DNA of 64,000 nucleotides from Algoriphagus sp. AGSA1 (GTDB lineage: Bacteria > Bacteroidota > Bacteroidia > Cytophagales > Cyclobacteriaceae). Positions within the stretch are counted from its first letter, which is position 1. The number at the start of each line of letters is the position of its first letter. Position numbers and translations under genes: made by a program. Below, piece after piece: positions 55,301 to 61,440 of this stretch. The notes under the pieces were generated by a model. It worked only from the letters and a program-made list of their open reading frames with translations, ran no database searches and was not told the DNA's origin. The DNA lies in contig NZ_JAJUWR010000022.1 of assembly GCF_021390545.1 (NCBI RefSeq), positions 1 to 64,000 on the forward strand, written 5' to 3'.

Positions 55301-55685
55301 TACTGGATATGGCCCGATCAAGAAAGGTGAAGGGGTAAAAAGTTTGGCCACCGCATTTTCATATGCCGGCGTACCAAGCTTGATCATGGGACTTTGGCAA
55401 CTCCCCGATCAAAGTTCTGAATCGCTTATGGTCTCTTTTTATCAATCTTTATTGGAAGGAAATAAAAAAAACACTTCACTGGCCAATGCTAAGCGGGATT
55501 ATCTAAAAGCCAATCCGGATGCAGAGCTGAGTCATCCATTTTACTGGGCAGGGCTGGTGGTCTCCGGTAATACCGATCCTATCAGGCACGCTGGAATACC
55601 CAATTGGATGATAGCAATTGCCTTACTTTTAGTCGTGGGGGGAATAGGAATTAGCTGGAGAGTCAGAGCTAAAAAGAGCAGTTAA
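52368..55685 (+). CDS. TPR-CHAT protease-like protein, membrane anchored (B)
   Basis: 1105 residues. The first 75 residues hold two hydrophobic stretches; the second, IILLLLIAACGTQ, looks like a lipobox with Cys73, but no usual start codon lies right before it (ATGs at 52368 and 52446 only), so the true start is uncertain. About 500 residues of tetratricopeptide repeats follow (VAYYEQAIDKQISFYGESHQEVGLTYNNLA, AISHYEKALKIKDSHGHSSLLADTYAKL), then a coiled-coil region and the CHAT domain (LLIIPDDIVNYVPFEAL). His936 in HLAMHAE and Cys977 in LSACNTG are intact. A C-terminal membrane helix (WMIAIALLLVVGGIGISW) ends it. It is a paralogue of the gene before it. Confidence 0.9.
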   Translation: MVIKLAFLILIASNTALTYSWKTFIYMGNNTEERGWSGWYVEGIVFILSPIGHFTLFRKSSFTIILLLLIAACGTQKETETVPQKESESVTENILDLYGDSAWGVFTKKADSLQNLGLHTESVSYRDSALDSYTDGVTEIRNYLHVKRNHSLALSYNYAAEGIPLLASAYQLMDSTNLPLEEKISLLNTYYHFLGYNGKWPEALPVAEKIHTTLIATADPDPESLSSVLFDIAYIQNKIGNYPEAVAYYEQAIDKQISFYGESHQEVGLTYNNLAFNYGLLGLANKQYQTYQKAVKAWEEAEELDQSYLMTVYGNLINWNLRYGDLNEAEGLLAKIRELVVNKDENWGKKNQLISQKIDDPNLHLMLNYWNKHLHVLTQKGQLDEAISYRDSIASLVSSIDQSRIQEFLKYLVSSEEELAELHFLKGDLDGAISHYEKALKIKDSHGHSSLLADTYAKLSLIYLDKNNPASAEKYIDSAMAVSQHKGEVIDYIIIAAKISNAKQDLKRAKHYGSKTLAMLTGPDSLSNSPQSIQLVNFGGRVHSNYISGLTIVGQTYLSLFDSMASSQDLETAKHLFQLAMEMLDSYYLGGAYTDALASLQSKIQHGLLECHLRSEHPEDEVALSHLLGVLENNRSSQDWKKFMKNARQTAILVPDSIQQKEDEHRKLIVHYKEQLLSLQKDSAQIGQLDFLRSKLHHHEQELGMMESTLEELTPQYLRLSQSKVKLSHVQEAIDKQTTLLRYLVTDSTAYLFEISKDKILLHSLGSTSKLRSLVSMAMDQLKSRDIAFYESSKELFAYLLPDGIDSDFQRQLLIIPDDIVNYVPFEALTPTGKSDGFLVTQHDISYSGSLPLWLLQEGMEKNSSASFAAFAPQYSTTQEKELLRGNSAIDLPGAASEAIRISELLEGEIHQGDKLDKGFFLAKAKDYSILHLAMHAEVNDLEGEQSSFVFADDSRLHAYELYNMRLQADLATLSACNTGYGPIKKGEGVKSLATAFSYAGVPSLIMGLWQLPDQSSESLMVSFYQSLLEGNKKNTSLANAKRDYLKANPDAELSHPFYWAGLVVSGNTDPIRHAGIPNWMIAIALLLVVGGIGISWRVRAKKSS

Positions 55686-55888
55686 CGACTAACTAAAACA
55701 TACACGCTTAGATAAAAGGAAAAGCTGGTTGATTCTAGTCTAAGACTGAAACACAAATACCACTTTGACACAGAAGCTGGTGAGATAAAAGCCAGATAAA
55801 ATTGCCTTTGGCAGAAATAAAGAAAAGCACCAAGATTGCTCCTGATGCTTTTCAAACCTATGTTCAGAGGTTCCTGCTGAGACTACCT

Positions 55889-56317
55889 TTACCTCACCAA
55901 CACCACTATCCCGAATTCTTCTTCATCAAAAGTGAGCTTCACGGAACTGTTGCTGATTTTTTCCAGCGTGGCATTACCTATGGGACTCTCCATCCTGTTT
56001 CCGGTGATCACATAATCAACATCCACTCCCAAGCCGTCATTCAGCACTGCTGCGCAATAAGTGCTGTTTCCATCACTTGCACTTGCATGTGGATTGACAT
56101 TAAGTACTCCACCTGCCATAAAATTATAAGAAGTTTGCCGGTTGCACTCATCGATAATTTCAGGCTCACCAGACAAGGTGAAAATCTCAGAGATTGTCCA
56201 TTCTCCCATCATAAACTGGGAATAATCAGTGGCTGGCTCCTCCTTTTCTTTACAGTTAGAAAGTAAAAGGACAGTTACCATGCTAAGAACCAAAAGATTG
56301 ATATAATGAAGTTTCAT
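55889..56317 (-). CDS. small lipocalin-like lipoprotein
   Basis: 142 residues with a lipobox at LLLSNC. The mature domain (FMMGEWTISEIFTLSGEPEIIDECNRQTSYNFMAGGVLNVN...VKLTFDEEEFGIVVLVR) has the GEWxI...F start and alternating strands of small lipocalin-like Bacteroidota lipoproteins. Its Cys pair could form a disulfide. No specific function can be given. It lies convergent to the second CHAT gene and 90 bp from the OmpA-family gene on the same strand. Confidence 0.78.
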   Translation of the reverse strand: MKLHYINLLVLSMVTVLLLSNCKEKEEPATDYSQFMMGEWTISEIFTLSGEPEIIDECNRQTSYNFMAGGVLNVNPHASASDGNSTYCAAVLNDGLGVDVDYVITGNRMESPIGNATLEKISNSSVKLTFDEEEFGIVVLVR

Positions 56318-56407
56318 TGTGAATTAAATGTTTTGTTTTTAAAAATTGATTTCAGATTGTCAAGATTATCTAGGTCTTGTTACCTACCAGAAAGGATTGG
56401 ATCAGAA

Positions 56408-57847
56408 TTAATTAAGGATGAATTCTACCCTTCTATTATTTGCCTTGCTTGTCGGGGTGTTGTTCTCCGCCACGGGATCCGAAGCACCTTTTCCAGAAGT
56501 TTGTATTGCATTACTAACACCAAATTCGGTTTGTAAAGCCCTCATTACAGCAGCTGCACGTTCCTCAGATAGGCGCTGGTTCAGTTCCGCTGAGCCATCA
56601 CTATCTGTATGTCCGATGATTGACACGGCTTTACCAGATTCGGACTTCAAAGCATCTGCGATTTCTTTAAGAATAGCATAGGATTCTGGTTTAATTTCCG
56701 CCGAACCTGAGTTGAACGTGATTGCAGAAGTACTGTAAGTTCCGCTTTCCAATAACTTGCTGCGGGTATCCGGCTGCCCTACAGCATAGCGTAGGTTGCT
56801 GAGGTAGTAATTGTCTCCATCAGCAGAATTTGCGACATAGAAGCGGGCACTGCTGAGCTTTACATCTTTCTGAAATGCTGCCGTCAGATCCAACACCTTC
56901 TCTTCATTGGCAAAGACCTGAACACGCCTGCCCATGCGGGAAATGGAGATATGAATAGGCTTGTTGGCCCCTTCGGCATTAATGAGGTGCTTGGCATTAA
57001 AATCATTCCTGAAATTCAATCCCTTTTCGGTATGAACTGCTTTTCTGGCAATGATAAAGGGTCCCCCATCATGACTGTTGCCCGAAAACTGGATACCTAA
57101 ATAGTTATCGGATAATTTCTGTAGGGTGAAGTAGTCCCCGGTACCCTCCCATCCCAAATTTGCTTCTGGATTGGCTATATCAGTGAACACCAGCATAAGG
57201 TTTCTACTTGAACTAAATGACCCAAACTCAAAGTCATACATCAAATCAAATTCCAACGTAAAATTTTCAGGAAAATCACTAAGGTACTCAGGTATAAAAT
57301 TGCCTTTGGTCTTGTTAAACCATACCCAATTACCCTCAATTCCGTCAAAGTTGACAATTTCAGCTGTTCCGGTAGTGATCCATGAAGCAGGCAGATCTCC
57401 TACTTTATCCTGCATAAAATCATCATAGGCGATGATTTCCTCTCCCTGCACAAAAGAAAACTTGGTGTATTTGGACAAGCTGGGGGAACCTGCTGAGTGC
57501 ATCTCCGAATCCATCTCCCCCTGGCTTTGCTCATCCCCCCAATCTTCTGAGCCATACTCACCGCCCATCCCCTGTCCATCACCAGACCCCATACCGTTGG
57601 ACTGATTTCCGTCATTCCCCTTATTCTTTTTGCCTTTTTTAGTGAAAATTCCCTTTACGCCATTGACGATACCGTCTCCTACAGATTCAATGGTTTCATC
57701 CACTGTTCGCTCGGCTTTATTTGTGGATGATTCTTTGGCCCGCTCCACTACCCGTTCTTTTATTTGGGCCTGAAGGGGCATTATACTCCCTCCTATCATA
57801 AAAAGTACAGCCACACAAATTGTTTTTTCTATCCTTTTCAAATACAT
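56408..57847 (-). CDS. OmpA-family outer-membrane protein
   Basis: 479 residues. Signal peptide to about residue 27 (GGSIMPLQAQ), then a basic/acidic helical part (VERAKESSTNKAERTVDETIESVGDGIVNG) and a low-complexity Gly/Asp/Asn/Ser linker (residues about 75-115). The middle is a laminin-G-like or DUF1080-like beta-sandwich (EGNWVWFNKTKGNFIPEYLSDFPENFTLEFDLMYDFEFG). The end is an OmpA peptidoglycan-binding domain (FNSGSAEIKPESYAILKEIADALKSESGKAVSIIGHTDSDGS, NRRVEFILN). It should tie the outer membrane or a surface structure to peptidoglycan. Confidence 0.88.
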   Translation of the reverse strand: MYLKRIEKTICVAVLFMIGGSIMPLQAQIKERVVERAKESSTNKAERTVDETIESVGDGIVNGVKGIFTKKGKKNKGNDGNQSNGMGSGDGQGMGGEYGSEDWGDEQSQGEMDSEMHSAGSPSLSKYTKFSFVQGEEIIAYDDFMQDKVGDLPASWITTGTAEIVNFDGIEGNWVWFNKTKGNFIPEYLSDFPENFTLEFDLMYDFEFGSFSSSRNLMLVFTDIANPEANLGWEGTGDYFTLQKLSDNYLGIQFSGNSHDGGPFIIARKAVHTEKGLNFRNDFNAKHLINAEGANKPIHISISRMGRRVQVFANEEKVLDLTAAFQKDVKLSSARFYVANSADGDNYYLSNLRYAVGQPDTRSKLLESGTYSTSAITFNSGSAEIKPESYAILKEIADALKSESGKAVSIIGHTDSDGSAELNQRLSEERAAAVMRALQTEFGVSNAIQTSGKGASDPVAENNTPTSKANNRRVEFILN

Positions 57848-58021
57848 AGCATTTTTCAGTCTGGTTAAACTTGATTCTGCTACTTAGTCTGGGATAGTAA
57901 AAAAAGGTAAACAAAAAATTACGCATGGGCAGAGTTCATTAGGCCCAACAATTGTAGGATTATGTAGGAAAGTTACTGTACAGGAAGCTAATTATATGAA
58001 AAAAAACCATGGTTATTTTAA

Positions 58022-58053
58022 GCGTAAAATCAGGTTTTATACTGATTTTACGC
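58022..58053. terminator. strong hairpin downstream of the phosphodiesterase gene
   Basis: GCGTAAAATCAG and CTGATTTTACGC form a perfect 12-bp stem with an 8-base loop, 35 bp after the stop codon of the gene at 58088-59311. A run of T follows weakly on the minus strand. It probably ends or protects that transcript. Confidence 0.6.
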
Positions 58054-58087
58054 CCTAAATATGTTATCATGATGAAAAGCTCACGTA

Positions 58088-59311
58088 TCAATTCTGAACC
58101 CAATAATTAAGGTAACCGGCATCTGTTTCCAACACCACTTTATAAACATCAGATTGGATTCCCTGTAAAGTCATACTGGCACTTTCCTCGTCCAGATCCA
58201 CTTCACCGACCAACCAATAATTATCCAATCCGCCCGTTTTGAAATTATTCGTGGTGGACACCCAAACCCTACCTTTCTGGCCTTGGGAAAGAGATTTCCA
58301 TTTTAATTCCAACTTACTTTGATGCCGATTCGCTGTAAGACCAGTTGCCTGTACCGGCCCTATAAACGGCGTTCCGTCGAGCTCCATTGCTATCCTTTTG
58401 GGAATCTTTAACCCCAGATGAAGTGCCATTGCAGGTAGGATATCTACCATTTCCGGTTTCCGGTCAAAATACGAATTGGTCATTTTGGAATTGGTGGCAA
58501 TCCATATAGTCCTTTCCCGTTCACTCTGACCCCCATGTCCAAAGCCATCCGCTTCCCTCCCATGATCGGTGGTAATGATCAGCAGCCAATCTTCTTTAAA
58601 ATACATTTGCCTAAATTGGATTGCCTCCCAGACTCTACCGATCTGCACATCTGCTTTTTGCACCGCATCGATCATCTGGGGGCTGTTGCCAAACCTATGC
58701 CCCATGTCATCCGAATATTCCAGATACATCCAAGAAAGATCCGGCCCCTCCTTATGGATATAGCTTGCCGCCTCTTTGGAAACCAACTCATCTATCTGGT
58801 GTATATATAAGCGATCTTCCCCATGCGGGAAATTCAGCGTATCCAATTCCATCCCGTCGAAGAAATAATCAAACTCAAAATGATCAGTCTGAGGAAGATT
58901 TACTCCAACCAACTTTGTCCTGTTGTCCAGCCAAGTTGAAAATATTGCCGTTTTCTTTTTTGGATCCGTTTTCTTCAGCATCCTGAAAATCGTCCAGTAA
59001 TTATAATTCGGATTTTCGATACTGTTGTCCCAGACATTGTGCTTATTTGCCCATACACCTGTAAGCAAAGAATTGTACCCCACTGCGGATATAGTCGGAG
59101 TTTCTGAATAACCCCCGACTTCACCGCCCATACTCGCCAAAGCAAATCCTCCCTCTGCTATAACTTTGTCTATGTTGGGAGTAGCCACAGAATCCATCAC
59201 ATCGGCTGGTATCCCGTCAAGGATGACAAATAGGACTTTTTTCTCGTTTTCCTGGGCAAATGTCTGGGAGGAGAGGACTCCCAACAGAACCAACATTACT
59301 AACTTCTTCAT
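58088..59311 (-). CDS. exported nucleotide pyrophosphatase/phosphodiesterase (alkaline-phosphatase superfamily)
   Basis: 407 residues, signal peptide (LVMLVLLGVLSSQTFAQ). The metal sites of the superfamily are visible: first Asp in FVILDGIPADV, nucleophile region SETPTISAVGYNSLLTGVWANKHNV, DDMGHRFG and TTDHGREADGFGHGG. It matches type I phosphodiesterases/NPP enzymes, which split phosphodiester or pyrophosphate bonds of nucleotides or glycerol-phospho compounds. A short beta-sandwich-like tail (residues about 325-407) follows the catalytic domain. It stands 78 bp downstream of susD, so it is probably the enzyme of the SusC/SusD uptake locus. Confidence 0.88.
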   Translation of the reverse strand: MKKLVMLVLLGVLSSQTFAQENEKKVLFVILDGIPADVMDSVATPNIDKVIAEGGFALASMGGEVGGYSETPTISAVGYNSLLTGVWANKHNVWDNSIENPNYNYWTIFRMLKKTDPKKKTAIFSTWLDNRTKLVGVNLPQTDHFEFDYFFDGMELDTLNFPHGEDRLYIHQIDELVSKEAASYIHKEGPDLSWMYLEYSDDMGHRFGNSPQMIDAVQKADVQIGRVWEAIQFRQMYFKEDWLLIITTDHGREADGFGHGGQSERERTIWIATNSKMTNSYFDRKPEMVDILPAMALHLGLKIPKRIAMELDGTPFIGPVQATGLTANRHQSKLELKWKSLSQGQKGRVWVSTTNNFKTGGLDNYWLVGEVDLDEESASMTLQGIQSDVYKVVLETDAGYLNYWVQN

Positions 59312-59388
59312 TGTTATTTTACCTAATCTATAGTTTTAGAGAGCAATGGCCTGGCTTTGATCGGAGGAGCTATTGCATTAATTTTAAT

Positions 59389-61179
59389 TTAATTCCAGCC
59401 AAAAATCTGCTGAAGGTTAGGATTCAAAGTCATCTGCTGGATTGGTACGGGACGGTAATAATATTTAGGTTCCTCAAAATTCCTGGCTCTTGTATCGGTA
59501 ACCATCCTACCGCCATTAGCTCCGTTTTCCAAAAAGACATCTACGTTTTCATCTATGGTACCGGCTTTGTAATAGATCAATTCAACACCAAGACTGTTCT
59601 TTTCTTTGGCATCTCCCACCGGAATAGGGGTGTCTTTTCCAATTAAAATCACGTCTTCGATGCCATCTCCTGTCAAATCATACTTACCCAGTCCTGCAAA
59701 ATACATTCCCTGAGGGATCTCTTCCAAGAGTTTACCGGCATGCCATCTCATCAGATCATCGTAACGGTAACCTTCCATCGCCAATTCCACCCTTCTCTCT
59801 CTACGTATTTCCAGCAAAACCCCCAGATTTGAGCCATTCAGGTTAGGATATTTTTCCATCAAGAACGGATCAGGATCGGAATTCGCCTCGACCATGCTCA
59901 GATGTGGCATTCCCGCACGCTGACGCAACAGGTTTACAGACTTATCAAGATCAGTCTGTGTCAATGAATTCAATTCCGCTTTGGCTTCTGCATAGGTCAA
60001 AAGAACCTCGGCGAATCTATAAACAGGGAAATCAACACTTCCGGCAGCCACTGCATCCGTGGTATTTTGGTAACCTTTCAGTTGGTGATAACCTGTAAAA
60101 TTTTTATTTAGTGACTGGATATAAGGAGTAGTGTTGGGCTGTCTAACCCAGCCAGGATATACTATGGTCTGCATCAGCCGTGGATCCCTGTTTTGAAACT
60201 CGGCGACAAACCCCATTTCCCCATGACCCTCTATGTCTGTAAACCTGGTTCCATCACTCATCAGATACCCCATCACCAGATCACGTGAAGGGGACTGTTC
60301 GTAATCCCCAAACACCGTGTAATTGATGTTCCCATCCCTATCCTTATTGGCATCATAGGCATTGGTAAGTATGACCTCGGGATTACCAAGCAGATTACTA
60401 CTTCCAAACAAAGCCGCATAATCCCGGCTTGGATTTCCTGAGTTATAAATGCTATATAAACCTGCATCCATGATTTCTTCCGACAGCTCAACAGCCTTTT
60501 GCAAAAGAGCTGATGAACTTGACTCTAGCCCCAGTTCGGGATGGTATTTTCTATAGCTTCCCTCATAAAGCATAAGCCTTGAATAAAAGGCTTTGACGGC
60601 CCAAAAGCCAGGAGTACCGGCTGGAACTTCTTCCCTGACATGCTGTGAGGCAAACTCAAGATCTTCTATGATTTTCCCCATCACGAATTCCCTTGAATCC
60701 TGTCCTTTATAAAGCCCCTCATCGTCGGGATTAAGCGCGGTTTCGTACCAAGGCACATCGGAATACCTTTTGACCATCCCAAAATAGAATACCGCTCTGT
60801 AATACCTGGCCAATCCCACAAAATGCGAGATGGCCTCTTCGGAAGCATTGGCTTGCTGATAATTATCCAGGAAGTAATTGATGTTTCTCAACGAAGTCCA
60901 ATTCCAGCCTCCGGTAAGGGTCTGTGAACTCGGAGTGCCCGTAAGCATATTTTTGATTTCAATAGCCCCAGTGGTTGCCATATTATCGCTGCTCTGATCC
61001 GCCTGATAGCTACCTGGACCAGGCATGCTCAGCAGCCCGTTAATATAAAGTTCCAAGTCTTCTTCTGATTTAAAAAACTCCTCAGGCGCAACAGAGGTTT
61101 GCGGATAGCGGTCTAGAAAATCGTCGTTGCAGGAGGAAAACATCATCACTGCTCCGAATATTAGGATATATTTTTTCAT
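59389..61179 (-). CDS. SusD/RagB-family nutrient-binding lipoprotein
   Basis: About 596 residues, surface lipoprotein that lids a SusC channel. I chose the ATG at 61179 because it opens a lipoprotein signal (MKKYILIFGAVMMFSSCNDDF) typical of SusD; the frame stays open to 61284, but those 35 residues come from a dispersed repeat. The TPR-like SusD fold is seen in SEEAISHFVGLARYYRAVFYFGMVKRYSDVPW, FWAVKAFYSRLMLYEGS and the late YRFAEVLLTYAEAKAELN. The C-terminal RRERRVELAMEGYRYDDLMRWHAGKLLEEIP is diagnostic. Substrate unknown; the next gene is a phosphodiesterase. Confidence 0.92.
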   Translation of the reverse strand: MKKYILIFGAVMMFSSCNDDFLDRYPQTSVAPEEFFKSEEDLELYINGLLSMPGPGSYQADQSSDNMATTGAIEIKNMLTGTPSSQTLTGGWNWTSLRNINYFLDNYQQANASEEAISHFVGLARYYRAVFYFGMVKRYSDVPWYETALNPDDEGLYKGQDSREFVMGKIIEDLEFASQHVREEVPAGTPGFWAVKAFYSRLMLYEGSYRKYHPELGLESSSSALLQKAVELSEEIMDAGLYSIYNSGNPSRDYAALFGSSNLLGNPEVILTNAYDANKDRDGNINYTVFGDYEQSPSRDLVMGYLMSDGTRFTDIEGHGEMGFVAEFQNRDPRLMQTIVYPGWVRQPNTTPYIQSLNKNFTGYHQLKGYQNTTDAVAAGSVDFPVYRFAEVLLTYAEAKAELNSLTQTDLDKSVNLLRQRAGMPHLSMVEANSDPDPFLMEKYPNLNGSNLGVLLEIRRERRVELAMEGYRYDDLMRWHAGKLLEEIPQGMYFAGLGKYDLTGDGIEDVILIGKDTPIPVGDAKEKNSLGVELIYYKAGTIDENVDVFLENGANGGRMVTDTRARNFEEPKYYYRPVPIQQMTLNPNLQQIFGWN

Positions 61180-61278
61180 GTGATTATAATTTGTTTTTAA
61201 GGGCCATGGTGAAACTGATATTCGAAGATTCCCCGTGGGCAAGCATACATTTCTATCTGACATTTGCATGATGCTAGA

Positions 61279-61424
61279 CTTCATCTGTATATGATTGTTT
61301 TTTTAAGGCCAGATAGCCTGTCCCGATCCGCCGCGGCGGATCGGGAGAATCTTTGACGATTAATCCGCCAGTCTGCGGAGCCCTGTGTATTTTAATGATG
61401 ATTTTAATCGTGTCGATTTCATAA
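61279..61424. repeat. dispersed intergenic repeat, copy 3
   Basis: Matches 17480-17612 nearly throughout: TTCATCTGTATATGATTG, a T run, a GC-rich palindrome (here CCCGATCCGCCGCGGCGG...), then the block from GACGATTAATCCGCC to TCGATTTCATAAC with a few changes. It lies between the susC stop and susD start, a gap that is normally only tens of bases, so it looks inserted. Confidence 0.8.
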
Positions 61425-61440
61425 CCTTATTCCATTTTTA

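Noticed and set aside
61180..61284. N-terminal extension of SusD from the ATG at 61284
   Set aside because: The added 35 residues come from intergenic and dispersed-repeat DNA and would bury the lipoprotein signal that starts at 61179.
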